Assembly: GCF_021390325.1 (NCBI RefSeq)
Contig: NZ_JAJUWU010000004.1
Span: forward strand, 62,001 to 126,000
DNA length: 64,000 nucleotides
DNA from: Jiella avicenniae
GTDB taxonomy: Bacteria; Pseudomonadota; Alphaproteobacteria; Rhizobiales; Rhizobiaceae
Direction of reading: 5' to 3'
Shown here one piece after another: positions 35,801 to 47,221 of this stretch. A model generated the notes under the pieces. The model was not told the DNA's origin. It did not search any database and was given only the letters and a program-made list of their open reading frames with translations. How positions within the stretch are numbered: the stretch's first letter is position 1; each line of letters starts with the position of its first letter. Both the position numbers and the translations under genes were made by a program.

Positions 35801-35831
35801 CGTCTGCGAAGCCGGAAGGGCTTCGCAGACG
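35801..35831 (+). terminator. 13-bp hairpin after phasin
   Basis: Perfect arms CGTCTGCGAAGCC / GGCTTCGCAGACG with a GGAAG loop, starting 16 bases after the stop codon. There is no T-tract, so it may protect the 3' end; a canonical terminator follows. Confidence 0.5.
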
Positions 35832-35857
35832 TCCGTGAGTGACGAATTTGATTGCCG

Positions 35858-35882
35858 GGCCCGGTTCCAGCCGGGCCTTTTT
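35858..35882 (+). terminator. Rho-independent terminator of the phasin gene
   Basis: GGCCCGG, six-base loop, CCGGGCC, then five T. Clear intrinsic terminator for the phasin transcript. Confidence 0.8.
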
Positions 35883-35970
35883 GCGTTACGTTGAGGCTTG
35901 CGTCTGCGGGGCGCGATCGGTGCAGCGGTTGCGCTGCAACGGCGGCGCCGCATCGGCTCCTTAAAATCTC

Positions 35971-36390
35971 ATGACACATGCATACATACGATCCATGGCG
36001 ATGCTGGCTGAACGGACACGACGAGGGATGGACCAGAAGCTGGGCGGCAGGCCGATCAGGCTTCAGGGCGGGGACGAAAAGGGCGGGGGCACCGATCGCG
36101 GTACTTCCGTCATCACCCGGACCAGCCCGAAAACCAAACGACCGAGCCTTTACAGAGTGCTGCTTCTGAACGACGATTACACTCCGATGGAGTTCGTCAT
36201 TCACGTCCTCGAACGCTTCTTTCAGAAGGATCACGAGGCCGCGACCAGAATCATGCTGCACGTTCACAACCATGGCGTCGGCGAGTGTGGAGTCTTCACC
36301 TTCGAAGTGGCGGAGACGAAGGTCACCCAGGTCATGGATTTTGCCCGCCAGCACCAGCATCCGCTGCAATGCGTGATGGAAAAGAATTGA
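35971..36390 (+). CDS. clpS: ATP-dependent Clp protease adaptor ClpS
   Basis: Up to 139 residues; the conserved core runs from about residue 60 ([26 protein letters not shown]) to the end ([13 protein letters not shown]). Asp-Asp in LNDD and the following hydrophobic pocket bind N-degron residues, and the flexible N-terminal arm enters ClpA. The start is uncertain: ATG 35971, 35995, 36001 and 36028 are in frame and none has a good ribosome-binding site. Eight bases separate it from clpA, so the pair forms an operon. Confidence 0.9.
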   Translation: MTHAYIRSMAMLAERTRRGMDQKLGGRPIRLQGGDEKGGGTDRGTSVITRTSPKTKRPSLYRVLLLNDDYTPMEFVIHVLERFFQKDHEAATRIMLHVHNHGVGECGVFTFEVAETKVTQVMDFARQHQHPLQCVMEKN

Positions 36391-36398
36391 GGTGACGC

Positions 36399-38906
<2,508 letters not shown>

Positions 38907-38990
38907 CGAACGGCGGCGGCCGCCGGCCTTTCGGCGGTCGCTCGGCGCCGCGGATTTGACGGCGGCTGTCGTCAGTCACTATGACGAACG

Positions 38991-39030
38991 AGGCCCGGTC
39001 GGCGATGCGCTGGTCGGGCCTTCTTCTTTT
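38991..39030 (+). terminator. Intrinsic terminator of clpSA
   Basis: AGGCCCG / CGGGCCT arms with an inner CGGC/GCTG pairing, then TCTTCTTTT. It lies about 85 bases after the clpA stop and inside the longest possible azlC frame, supporting a later azlC start. Confidence 0.65.
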
Positions 39031-39058
39031 GCCCACCTCGCGGAACCGCCTCGGGCTC

Positions 39059-39802
39059 ATGACCACGCATCTTCCCGCCGTTTCCGAGCGCTCCGACCTC
39101 GGCTGGATCGCCCTCGGCATGAAGGGGATCCTGAGCCCGCCGGCGCTGATCCTGACGACGGCCTTCTTCGGCTTCGCCGGGCTCTGCCGCGAGGCCGGCA
39201 TCTCCTGGCAGGAAGCGGGCTTCATGACCGCCGTCGTCTGGGCACTGCCGGCCAAGATCATCCTCCTCGGCGCGATCACCGCCGGCACCTCGCTGCCCGC
39301 CGCCGCCTTCGCCGTCGCGCTGTCCTCGCTGCGGATGACGCCGATGGTGGTGGCGCTGATGCCGGAAATTCGCGGGCCGAAGACGAAGGTGCCGACGCTG
39401 CTCTTCCTGTCGCATTTCGTCGCCATCACCGCCTGGGTCTTCGCCATGGAGCGGATGGGCGACGTGCCGCGGGACAAGCGGACGCTCTATTTCGGCGGCT
39501 TCGCCGTGACGCTGACGGCGATGAACACGGTGCTGGTCGCCATCGTCTTCAACCTGATGGGCCAGCTTCCGGCGCTGGCGACGGGGGCTCTCGCCTTCCT
39601 GACGCCGGTCTATTTCTTCAATTCGCTCTACGGCTCGGCCCGGGACGCCACCGGCCGTCTGGCGCTGTTCTGCGGCATGGCGGCACTGCCGCCGGCGCAC
39701 TGGCTTTCGCCCGGCTACGAACTCCTCATCGCCGGGATCTGCGGGGGGCTCGCCGCCTATGTCGGCGGCCGCCTCCTCAAGCTCCGCCGGGGCGCCGCCT
39801 GA
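39059..39802 (+). CDS. AzlC family permease subunit
   Basis: 247 residues from ATG 39059, with about six to seven helices. AzlC/AzlD pairs export branched-chain amino acids or related compounds. Family segments are GWIALGMKGILSPPALILTTAFFGFAG and the PAKIILLGAI helix. ATG 38981 would add 26 residues but overlaps the clp terminator. The stop overlaps the azlD start by one base (TGATG). Confidence 0.87.
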   Translation: MTTHLPAVSERSDLGWIALGMKGILSPPALILTTAFFGFAGLCREAGISWQEAGFMTAVVWALPAKIILLGAITAGTSLPAAAFAVALSSLRMTPMVVALMPEIRGPKTKVPTLLFLSHFVAITAWVFAMERMGDVPRDKRTLYFGGFAVTLTAMNTVLVAIVFNLMGQLPALATGALAFLTPVYFFNSLYGSARDATGRLALFCGMAALPPAHWLSPGYELLIAGICGGLAAYVGGRLLKLRRGAA

Positions 39803-40164
39803 TGGCCGACTGGGTCTATTCCGACGTCGTGCCCTGGTGGCCCTACGTCTTCATCCTCCTCGCCGGCTGGCTGCCGACGGACATGTGGCGCTATCTCGGC
39901 GTCGTCTCGGCGAGCCGGATCGACGAGACCGGCGAGGCGGCCAAGATCGCCCGCACCATCGCGACGTCGCTGGTGGCCGCGGTGATCGCCCAGCTGGTGT
40001 TCTTTCCGTCGGGGGCGCTCGCCGGGATCCCGACGCTCGTCCGCCTGCTCGCCCTCGCGGTCGGCTTTGCCGCCTATCTCGCCTCCCGAAGGCGGATCCT
40101 GGTCGGCATCGTCGCCGCCGAGCTAGTGATCGGCGGGTGGGCGCTGGTGGCGGCTCTGGATTGA
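39802..40164 (+). CDS. AzlD domain-containing protein
   Basis: 120-residue, four-helix membrane protein; partner of AzlC in branched-chain amino acid export. The family motif LLAGWLPTDMWRYLG lies in the first third. ATG 39802 overlaps the azlC stop, so the two are translated together at roughly equal amounts. It ends the unit and converges with the HIT gene. Confidence 0.87.
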   Translation: MADWVYSDVVPWWPYVFILLAGWLPTDMWRYLGVVSASRIDETGEAAKIARTIATSLVAAVIAQLVFFPSGALAGIPTLVRLLALAVGFAAYLASRRRILVGIVAAELVIGGWALVAALD

Positions 40165-40311
40165 ACTGGTCTCGGGAGAGGGGCAGGGGGCCTTCGACAT
40201 ATGTCGGGCGGTAGCGCCGAGGCACCCCCCGCTGCTCTCGAAGCCATGGATCACGACGAGAACCAAGCCGAAAAAGACGAGCCGGCCGGCAGCAGGACGC
40301 GGACGGAAAGC

Positions 40312-40752
40312 CTACCCCTTCGCCAGCGCCGCCCGGATCGCCTCGGCATGCTCCTTGATCGTCTCCATCGGCACGTCGCCGAAGGCGTGGCGCTTCAGTT
40401 CGACGCCCCGATACATCGGGATGACGTGGAAGTGCAGGTGGAAGACGGTCTGGCCGGCCGGCTCCTCGTTGAACTGGGCGACGCGGACGCCATCGGCGGA
40501 AAACGCCTCCTTCGCCGCGCGGGCGAGCCGCGCCACCCGCGGCATCACCGCCTCCAGCGTCTCGTCCGACGCGTCGAGGAGGTTGCGCGAGGGCGCCTTG
40601 GGAACGACCAGGCAGTGACCCTTCGACTGCGGCATCACGTCCATGATCGCGACGGCGACGTCGTCCTCGAAGAGCTTTTCGCTCGGGATCTCGCCCTTGA
40701 GGATCTTGGCGAAGACGTTGTCGTCTTCATAGGCGGGCGTGGCGGGGGTCAT
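40312..40752 (-). CDS. HIT family protein
   Basis: 146-residue nucleotide hydrolase/transferase of the histidine-triad family: HLHFHV carries the catalytic His triad. EDDNVFAKILKGEIPSEKLFEDD is the typical N-terminus. Closest in character to Hint-like adenylyl hydrolases; substrate not known. Start ATG 40752 follows AGGAGTCC. Divergent from a toxin-antitoxin module. Confidence 0.92.
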   Translation of the reverse strand: MTPATPAYEDDNVFAKILKGEIPSEKLFEDDVAVAIMDVMPQSKGHCLVVPKAPSRNLLDASDETLEAVMPRVARLARAAKEAFSADGVRVAQFNEEPAGQTVFHLHFHVIPMYRGVELKRHAFGDVPMETIKEHAEAIRAALAKG

Positions 40753-40892
40753 GAGGACTCCTGAAGCTGTGATTCGTCGTGCCGGATGGTAGGCCACGCA
40801 ACAATCGAGTCCATGGAGGCGCGATCGAGGATCGCTTCGAACGTCGGGCGGCCCATCATCGCCGATTCATGCTTGCATTTCTGTATGCTACA

Positions 40893-40906
40893 CGCACCTT
40901 TGTGCG
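40893..40906. promoter_or_regulatory. Inverted repeat before the Phd/PIN module
   Basis: CGCAC, CTTT, GTGCG: 5-bp arms, 27 bp before the antitoxin start. The position suits an autoregulatory operator bound by the antitoxin or antitoxin-toxin complex. Confidence 0.35.
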
Positions 40907-40932
40907 GGCGCTTTGGAATGAGGAACGGCGTG

Positions 40933-41184
40933 ATGTCCGAAGTCGATTTGAAAGACGCGCATAGGGATCTCGTCACCCTCGTCGAGCGCGCCGCCGGCGG
41001 CGAAACCGTGACGGTCACGAAAGCGGGCAAGGCCGTGGCAACGATCGCGCCCGTCACGGAAGCGACAGAGAGATCCGACCAAGGACCAGGCTCCCGGCCC
41101 AGCCTGGCGGAGTATCTCCAGACCTTGCCGGTCGATATCGAATTCGAGCGCAATCGCTCTCCGTCGCGAGACGTCGATCTTTGA
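40933..41184 (+). CDS. Type II antitoxin, Phd/YefM family
   Basis: 83 residues. SEVDLKDAHRDLVTLVERAAGGETVTVTKAGKAVATIAP in short segments is the Phd fold: an N-terminal strand-helix DNA-binding half with the typical GExVxxTxxGKPVA-like motif, and an unstructured C-terminal toxin-binding half. ATG 40933 has GAGGAA eight bases upstream. Overlaps the toxin start by three bases. Confidence 0.88.
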   Translation: MSEVDLKDAHRDLVTLVERAAGGETVTVTKAGKAVATIAPVTEATERSDQGPGSRPSLAEYLQTLPVDIEFERNRSPSRDVDL

Positions 41185-41633
41185 CGGGATTTCTTCTCGA
41201 TACGAATGCCATCTCCCTGCTGGCGCCGACCAAGGCGAAGCCCGTTCCGGGGTTCGCCGAATGGGTCGAGCGCCGGGATTTCGAAGGAAAGATCTTTCTG
41301 TCGGCAGTCAGCATCCACGAAATGCAGAGAGGCATCCATCGTCTTGACGCGGCTGGGGCGGTGAGGAAGGCGGAAGCGCTCAAGAGGTGGCTCTTGGGAC
41401 TGATCGAAGGCTACGACGAGAAGATACTTCCCGTCGCCTTGTGGACTGCGATTCTTTCCGGCCAAGCGGAAGCAGCAGCCATCGGGGCAGGTCGAAATCC
41501 CGGGATGGCAGATGCTCTGATCGCTGGAACGGCAAGAGAATTCGATCTCATAGTCGTGACTGATAACCTCGGCGATTTCATCGCCTGCGGAATGTCGCCG
41601 TTGCGCCCGATCGATGCGGTTGGACAGGAGTGA
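41181..41633 (+). CDS. Type II toxin, PIN domain (VapC family)
   Basis: 150 residues with the PIN nuclease acidic set: Asp7 in LLDTN, Glu in SIHEMQRG, Asp in MADALIA and Asp in VTDN. VapC toxins cut specific tRNA or rRNA sites with Mg2+. The start is TTG 41181, overlapping the antitoxin stop (TTGA), which should keep toxin synthesis low. Pairing a Phd-type antitoxin with a PIN toxin is known and makes this a VapBC-like module with Phd. Confidence 0.9.
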   Translation: MTGFLLDTNAISLLAPTKAKPVPGFAEWVERRDFEGKIFLSAVSIHEMQRGIHRLDAAGAVRKAEALKRWLLGLIEGYDEKILPVALWTAILSGQAEAAAIGAGRNPGMADALIAGTAREFDLIVVTDNLGDFIACGMSPLRPIDAVGQE

Positions 41634-41672
41634 GTGCCGGTTTCCGGGAGGATCACCGACGGCTCGTCAGAA

Positions 41673-42890
41673 TTACCCCCGCCGGAACGGCGTGTGCTCG
41701 CCGAGCACCTCGCCGACGCGCTCCACCTCGTCGCGTTCGGCCGTGAGATAGTCGCGGATGGCGCGGCGCAGGCCCGGATGGGCGATGTAGTGGGCCGAGT
41801 GCGTCGTCACCGGCTCGTAGCCCCGCGCGATCTTGTGCTGGCCCTGCGCTCCCGCCTCGACCACGGCGAGCTTGTTCTCGATCGCGAAGTCGATCGCCTG
41901 ATGGTAGCAGATCTCGAAATGCAGGAACGGATGGTCCTCGATGCAGCCCCAGTTGCGGCCAAAGAGGGCATCGGCGCCGATGAAGTTCAGCGCGCCTGCG
42001 ACGTAGCGGCCTTCGCGCTTCGCCATGACGAGGAGGATGCGGTCCGCCATCCGCTCACCGATCAGCGAGAAGAAGCGGCGGTTGAGATAGGGCCGGCCCC
42101 ATTTGCGGCTGCCGGTGTCCATGTAGAAGGCGAAGAAGGCGTCCCAGGCGGCTTCGGTCAGATCCTTGCCGGTGAGCCATTCGACGGTGATGCCGTTCGC
42201 CAGCGCCTCGCGCCGCTCCTTCTTCAGCGCCTTGCGCTTTCGCGAGGCCAGCGTCTCGAGAAACCGGTCGTAGCTGTCGTAGCCGCGGTTGAAGAAGTGG
42301 AACTGCTGGTCGATGCGGTGCAGCCAGTCGGCCTCCGACAGGGCTGCGACGTCGGCTTGGTCGAGAAAGGTCGCGTGGACCGAGGAGATGCCGGTCTGGG
42401 CGAGATAGGCCCGCGCGCCGGCGGCGAGCGCCGTTCGGTTCGCCGCGGCGTCCGGCCCGTTGCCGACGAGCAGCCGCGGCCCCGTGACCGGCGTGAACGG
42501 CACCGAGATCTGAAGCTTGGGATAATACTCGCCGCCCGCCCGTTCGAAGGCGTCGGCCCAGCCGTGGTCGAAGACGTATTCGCCCTGGCTGTGGGATTTC
42601 AGATAGGCCGGCGCGACGCCGACCACCTCGCCGTCCTCGCCCTCCAGGACCAGATGCTGGGGCAACCAGCCGGCGCGCTCGCCCACGCAGCCGGCGTCCT
42701 CGAGCGACTTCAAAAAGGCGTGCGACAGAAACGGATTGGCGGGCGACGGCCCGCTCTTGCCGCCGGAAGCGGCGGTTGCGGCCGTACGCGTCTCGGCCAG
42801 CCCGTCCCATAGCACCGGGTCGACCGCCGAAATCGTGTCGGCGACCCTGATGGTGACCGCCCGCTCGCGGGCTTCGCGCTGTTGCGTCAT
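41673..42890 (-). CDS. GNAT family acetyltransferase (DUF482 / peptidogalycan biosynthesis type)
   Basis: 405 residues. The C-terminal half is a GNAT-like fold of the FemAB-related DUF482 group: EYVFDHGWADAFER, YYPKLQISVPFTPVTGPRLL, FLETLASRKRKALKKERREA and GCIEDHPFLHFEICYHQAI are family segments. A role in acylating an amino acid or peptide substrate is inferred; no pathway is shown. Start ATG 42890 is chosen because the extension upstream is Arg/Ser-rich. The GDPD gene lies 40 bp upstream on the same strand. Confidence 0.88.
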   Translation of the reverse strand: MTQQREARERAVTIRVADTISAVDPVLWDGLAETRTAATAASGGKSGPSPANPFLSHAFLKSLEDAGCVGERAGWLPQHLVLEGEDGEVVGVAPAYLKSHSQGEYVFDHGWADAFERAGGEYYPKLQISVPFTPVTGPRLLVGNGPDAAANRTALAAGARAYLAQTGISSVHATFLDQADVAALSEADWLHRIDQQFHFFNRGYDSYDRFLETLASRKRKALKKERREALANGITVEWLTGKDLTEAAWDAFFAFYMDTGSRKWGRPYLNRRFFSLIGERMADRILLVMAKREGRYVAGALNFIGADALFGRNWGCIEDHPFLHFEICYHQAIDFAIENKLAVVEAGAQGQHKIARGYEPVTTHSAHYIAHPGLRRAIRDYLTAERDEVERVGEVLGEHTPFRRG

Positions 42891-42930
42891 GGGCTTGAGA
42901 AGTAAGCCTTCGCAGCCGCAGCGCAAGGGA

Positions 42931-43668
42931 TCATTGCTGCGGCGCGAAGTCCTCGAAGGTGATCTGGTCGGCATGCCGGCAGCTGACGGCATACTCGTCC
43001 TCGTTGCGGACGGTCCAGGAGATGACCGGCGCCCGGCGCTCTTCCCGCACCCAGCCGACGAAACCGTTCGGCAGATCGTGGACGTCGTAGGAGACGAAGT
43101 CGCAGCCGCGCTCGAAGACGGTGCGGTGGGCGGCGAGGACGCTCGCCCGTCTTCCGTCCGCCGTCAGCCCGATCGGTCGGCCTTCCGGTCGGTCGGCGAG
43201 CATCTGGTCGACCAGCCAATCCTCGAAGGACATCAGCGCCAGGGGACCGGAATAGGCGTCGACCAGCGGCTTCACCCGGCTGAAATAGTCCCGATCGCGG
43301 GTCTTGTCGTTGCTCTTCAGTTCGATCACCACCGGAACCTGGCCGGCAACGACGGCAAGGAACCGCTGCAGCGTCGGAATGGTCGCGGTCGAGCGGCCGA
43401 GGGTCAGGCCGGCGAGGTCGCCGTCCGACTGCGTGGCGACCGCGGCGTGGCGTCCGGTCATCCGGTTCAGCGTCGCGTCGTGGAAGACGTGCGGGGTGCC
43501 GTCGGCGGACATCTGGACGTCGCACTCGATGGCATAGCCCGCCGCGATCGCGGCGAGCGCGGCGGGAACCGAATTCTCCGGGATGGCACGGTTGCCGTCG
43601 TGCAGGCCGCGGTGGGCGATGGGCCGCTCCACGAGCCAGCGGAACGGCCCGTCATAGGATGTCGTCAC
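42931..43668 (-). CDS. Glycerophosphodiester phosphodiesterase family protein
   Basis: 245 residues, TIM-barrel GDPD: HRGLHDG at 19-25, PENS with the metal Glu at 31, ECDVQMSADG and VFHDATLNRMTG hold the metal and catalytic His residues. It hydrolyses glycerophosphodiesters to glycerol-3-phosphate and an alcohol, and has no signal peptide. Start is GTG 43668, one base after the RidA stop, so the two form an operon. Confidence 0.9.
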   Translation of the reverse strand: MTTSYDGPFRWLVERPIAHRGLHDGNRAIPENSVPAALAAIAAGYAIECDVQMSADGTPHVFHDATLNRMTGRHAAVATQSDGDLAGLTLGRSTATIPTLQRFLAVVAGQVPVVIELKSNDKTRDRDYFSRVKPLVDAYSGPLALMSFEDWLVDQMLADRPEGRPIGLTADGRRASVLAAHRTVFERGCDFVSYDVHDLPNGFVGWVREERRAPVISWTVRNEDEYAVSCRHADQITFEDFAPQQ

Positions 43669-43669
43669 G

Positions 43670-44137
43670 TCAGGCGATCTCGAACGTCGCTTCGACTTCG
43701 ACGGCGGCATTCATCGGCAGGGCCGGCACGCCGACGGCCGAGCGGGCATGGCGGCCCTTGTCGCCGAGGATCTCGACCAGGAAGTCCGACGCGCCGTTCG
43801 CCACCTTGTGCTGCTCGGTGAACGACGGGTCGCTCGAGACGAAGACCGTCAGCTTCAACAGCCGGCCGATCTTCGACAGATCGCCGCCGAGCGCGGACTT
43901 CGCCTGGGCGAGAACGTTGATGGCGCACAGCCGCGCCGCCTTCTGGCCGGTCGCGACGCCGACCTCGCCGCCGAGCTTGCCGGTGACGGCGAGGGCGCCG
44001 TTCTCCATCGGCAACTGGCCGGACGTCTGCAGGATCTTGCCGTAGGTGACGGTCGGAACGTAGTTGGCGGCGGGCGCGGCGGCCTCGGGCAGGGTGACGC
44101 CGGCGGCCTGGAGGCGGGTTTCGATCGTATCGGCCAT
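43670..44137 (-). CDS. RidA family protein
   Basis: 155 residues of the YjgF/YER057c/UK114 fold (VPTVTYGKILQTSGQLP, ARLCAINVLAQAKSALGG, VEVEATFEI end). RidA-type enzymes deaminate reactive enamines from threonine dehydratase and similar reactions; this longer variant belongs to a neighbouring subgroup whose deaminase Arg is not clear here. ATG 44137 has AAAGGAAG upstream. First gene of the RidA-GDPD unit, divergent from eipB. Confidence 0.87.
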   Translation of the reverse strand: MADTIETRLQAAGVTLPEAAAPAANYVPTVTYGKILQTSGQLPMENGALAVTGKLGGEVGVATGQKAARLCAINVLAQAKSALGGDLSKIGRLLKLTVFVSSDPSFTEQHKVANGASDFLVEILGDKGRHARSAVGVPALPMNAAVEVEATFEIA

Positions 44138-44272
44138 GATGTTGTCTTCCTTTTCTGACGCGGATAGGACGAAGTGTCGCGTCGCCCGGCGGTGTCCGGC
44201 TGCCGCGACGATCGGCAAGTTGCGCTGCAGCGTCGGTAGCCGATCCTCACAGCGAGTGAAAGATTGAACTTG

Positions 44273-45361
44273 ATGTCGCAACGCGGCTTGCCATCGCATT
44301 TTCTCGCCGCAGCGCTCGTGACGGGGATGGGGCTCGCCATGCCGGCCGGCGCGGCCGGGGCCGCCGAGCCCGTCGCCCTCAGCCCGCACCGGGCGTCCTA
44401 CGAGGTCGCCCTCGACCAGGCGAGCGAGGATCTCCTCAGCGTCGACGGCCGCATCGCGGTGGCCCTCGGCGAGCCCGGCGACTGCAAGGGCTACGGCATC
44501 GACTACCGGTTCGTGGCGCGGTTCCTGAAGGACCAGGAGATCGTCGTCACCGACCAGCAGATCCGGCTGACCGAAAGCCGCGACGGCAAGGACTTCGCCT
44601 TCGATGCGGAGAGCTTCGTCGATTCCCTGCCGGACATGACGACCAAGGGGACGGCCAAGACTGCGGGTGACGCCACCGTCGTCACCTACGAGGAGCCGGT
44701 GGCCCGCGAGATCCGGCTGCCGGCCTCGACCTTTCCCGTCCATCACACCCGGCACGTCGTCGAAGCCGCCAAAGCGGGGGTGCCGATCTTCGAATCCCAC
44801 GTGTTCCAGGGCGATGCCGACGCCGAGAAGACCATGACGAGCACCGTCGTCATCACCCCGCTCGGCACCGAGGCGATCGCCGGAGAGATCGCCGGCTACG
44901 GCGGGGCGCCGTCGCGAAAGGCAGAAGTGAGCGACGGGGCCTCGGGCGAGGATGGCACGGGCGCGGCCGGCGACGCCATGGCCGCGGGGGAGCCGGATGG
45001 AGCACCCTCGAGGGACGAGGCGGCGGAGCCGCAGAACGACGCGGCGGCCGGCGATGACGCACCGCCCGTGGCCGCCACGCCCGCCGATGCCGATGCCGCG
45101 GGCAAGGATCCGTCTGCCTCCGATCCCGCCGCGATCGCCGAACGGCTGAACGGGCTGAAGGCCTGGAAGATCACCGAATCCTTCTACAATTCCGACAGCG
45201 ACGAGGACGGACTTCCGGTCTTCGAGACCAGCTACACGCTGTTCGAGAACGGCGTCACCGGCAACCAGATCCTGAAATACGACGGCTATACGCTGAAGGC
45301 GCGGCTCTCGAGCCTCGAACTCGAAACCGCGCCCGATTGCCCGGCCCCGGCCGGGGAGTGA
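44273..45361 (+). CDS. eipB: EipB family cell envelope protein (DUF1849)
   Basis: 362 residues. A signal peptide (about 31 residues) leads into the periplasmic beta-spiral domain of the EipB/DUF1849 family, known in Brucella and other Alphaproteobacteria to support envelope integrity. The conserved disulfide pair is visible: Cys71 (GDCKGY) and Cys356 (DCPAP). Between about 215 and 285 lies an unusual acidic Ala/Asp/Glu/Pro insert, which is probably a disordered loop. Start ATG 44273; TTG 44264 is also possible. Divergent from RidA. Confidence 0.87.
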   Translation: MSQRGLPSHFLAAALVTGMGLAMPAGAAGAAEPVALSPHRASYEVALDQASEDLLSVDGRIAVALGEPGDCKGYGIDYRFVARFLKDQEIVVTDQQIRLTESRDGKDFAFDAESFVDSLPDMTTKGTAKTAGDATVVTYEEPVAREIRLPASTFPVHHTRHVVEAAKAGVPIFESHVFQGDADAEKTMTSTVVITPLGTEAIAGEIAGYGGAPSRKAEVSDGASGEDGTGAAGDAMAAGEPDGAPSRDEAAEPQNDAAAGDDAPPVAATPADADAAGKDPSASDPAAIAERLNGLKAWKITESFYNSDSDEDGLPVFETSYTLFENGVTGNQILKYDGYTLKARLSSLELETAPDCPAPAGE

Positions 45362-45498
45362 CCGAGCGCCTCTCGCGGCGGGCATCCATGCCGGGCCGCC
45401 ATCCTGTGATGATGCGGGCCGTCAGATCGCTGCGGCGAAACCTCACTCGAACGGCGTGTTCGTTCGATTCCTACGACCAAGCGTGATACAGCCAGAAC

Positions 45499-45777
45499 GT
45501 GCCGTTGAAAATCACGTTCGACCCTATGAAGCGCGACGATGTCCTCAGAGAACGAGGCGTCGATATCCTCTACGCCGCGCTTATCTTTGAAGGGGAAACC
45601 CTCGATGTCGTCGACGAAAGACACGACTACGGTGAAAAGCGGATCATATCCATCGGCAAGGTCGGGGACGAGTACTATACGGTCGTGCACGTGGATCACG
45701 ATGAGCCCATCCGTATCGTGACTGCCTGGAAAGGAGGACGGCGTGCGAAAAAGAAATATGATGACCGTCACGCTTGA
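45499..45777 (+). CDS. brnT: BrnT family toxin
   Basis: 92 residues with the BrnT pattern: KITFDPMKRD at the start, FEGETLDVVDERHDYGEKR in the middle, then IISIGKVGDEYYTVVHV and RIVTAWKGGRRAKKKYDD. BrnT is a ribonuclease-fold toxin that halts growth. The start is GTG 45499 (or TTG 45505), both without a good ribosome-binding site. Toxin precedes antitoxin, the normal order for this family. Confidence 0.88.
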   Translation: MPLKITFDPMKRDDVLRERGVDILYAALIFEGETLDVVDERHDYGEKRIISIGKVGDEYYTVVHVDHDEPIRIVTAWKGGRRAKKKYDDRHA

Positions 45778-46024
45778 AGAGATCCGGGCGATGCAGGCGC
45801 GCGGAGAATTGTGCCACAATCCCGACGCGCCCGAGGGACCGGACCTGCCGGACGAGTTCTGGAACGGCGCGGAGGTCGTGACGCCCGAGAGCCGCGAGCT
45901 GATTTCGATGCGGGTGCCGCCGGAAGTCAAGGCGTTCTTCCAGGGCGAAAGCGAAAAGGGCTACACACGCCGCATGGCAGAGGTGCTGACGGCTTACGTT
46001 CGGGCACAACGAGCCAAGTCGTGA
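45743..46024 (+). CDS. brnA: BrnA antitoxin
   Basis: 93 residues: variable N-terminus, then the family segment PDLPDEFWNGAEVVTP and a C-terminal ribbon-helix-helix (ELISMRVPPEVKAFFQGESEKGYTRRM) that binds DNA. The start is GTG 45743, set by a perfect AAAGGAGG five bases upstream. The first 35 bp overlap the brnT coding end, so antitoxin translation is both coupled and very strong relative to the toxin. Confidence 0.88.
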   Translation: MRKRNMMTVTLEEIRAMQARGELCHNPDAPEGPDLPDEFWNGAEVVTPESRELISMRVPPEVKAFFQGESEKGYTRRMAEVLTAYVRAQRAKS

Positions 46025-46141
46025 TTTGATTGCCGGCAGCGCCGCCCGGGCGATCCTCCTGGCGGGCGAGCTTGAAGCCCGCATGCGTCGTTGCCATCTT
46101 CCCGGTATGGCGTCCTGAAGCCTCTTTCTGCGCGGCATGAT

Positions 46142-46170
46142 TTGCCAAAGCCGGCGGTTTGCTGTATGGC
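46142..46170 (+). promoter_or_regulatory. Sigma-70 promoter of rpsB
   Basis: TTGCCA, 17-bp spacer, TATGGC. It predicts a start near 46177 and a leader of about 125 bases. The leader holds short hairpins (GGAAC/GTTCC and CCACCGGTGG), where S2 autoregulation could act. Confidence 0.5.
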
Positions 46171-46302
46171 GCGCCCCATTCCACACACGGAAACCGGGTT
46201 GGAACGGCTGGAACGAAGGTTCCGGTCCGCTCCCGCCCACCGGTGGCGACGTCGCGTCGCTTCTTTCCGTGGAGGCATAACCGGTCAAAGGAAGACACTG
46301 AT

Positions 46303-47136
46303 ATGGCTCTGCCAGACTATTCGATGCGCCAGCTCCTCGAGGCGGGCGTCCACTTCGGCCACCAGACCCATCGCTGGAACCCGAAGATGTCGCCCTATAT
46401 CTTCGGCGCGCGCAACAACATCCACATTCTCGATCTCGCCCAGACGGTTCCGCTGCTGCATCGTGCGCTGCTCGCCGTCTCGGATACGGTCGCCCGCGGC
46501 GGCCGCGTGCTCTTCGTCGGCACCAAGCGGCAGGCCTCCGAGCTCGTCGCCGACGCGGCGCAGCGCTCGGCCCAGTACTACGTCAATTCGCGCTGGCTCG
46601 GCGGCATGCTGACCAACTGGAAGACCATCTCCCAGTCGATCCAGCGGCTGCGCAAGCTCGACGAAATGCTCGCCGGCGGCGAGGCCCAGGCCTTCACGAA
46701 GAAGGAGCGGCTGACGCTCACCCGCGAGCGCGACAAGCTCGACCGGGCGCTCGGCGGCATCCGCGACATGGGTGGCGTGCCGGACATGATCTTCGTCATC
46801 GACACCAACAAGGAGTCGATCGCGATCGAGGAAGCCCGGCGCCTGCACATCCCGATCGTCGCGGTGGTCGATTCGAACTGCGATCCGCTGCCGATCGACT
46901 ATCCGATCCCGGGCAACGACGACGCCGCCAGGGCCATCGCGCTCTACTGCGACCTGATCGCCCGGGCCGCCGTCGACGGCATCGCCCGCCAGCAGGGCGA
47001 CATGGGCATCGACATCGGCGAGATGGAAGAAGCCCCGGTCGAGGAACTGCCGGAAGAGGCGGCGACCGGTGGCGGCTCTGCCGAACAGGCGGCCGAACTC
47101 GCCGACAACGCGACCGGCCAGCCCGCCGCAGGCTGA
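46303..47136 (+). CDS. rpsB: 30S ribosomal protein S2
   Basis: 277 residues; [21 protein letters not shown] is the typical start, with [41 protein letters not shown] and [11 protein letters not shown] as conserved blocks. Binds 16S rRNA late in 30S assembly and recruits S1. It has a C-terminal Glu/Ala-rich tail after residue 240. ATG 46303 follows AAAGGAAGACACTGAT. First gene of the supercluster. Confidence 0.98.
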   Translation: MALPDYSMRQLLEAGVHFGHQTHRWNPKMSPYIFGARNNIHILDLAQTVPLLHRALLAVSDTVARGGRVLFVGTKRQASELVADAAQRSAQYYVNSRWLGGMLTNWKTISQSIQRLRKLDEMLAGGEAQAFTKKERLTLTRERDKLDRALGGIRDMGGVPDMIFVIDTNKESIAIEEARRLHIPIVAVVDSNCDPLPIDYPIPGNDDAARAIALYCDLIARAAVDGIARQQGDMGIDIGEMEEAPVEELPEEAATGGGSAEQAAELADNATGQPAAG

Positions 47137-47221
47137 TCCGTCCTTTCGGGACGAGGGCGGCCAGCCGGGGCTGCGTCGCACCTCGAACCGTTCGTGCGTG
47201 TAATCACTGCGTCACAATTTC

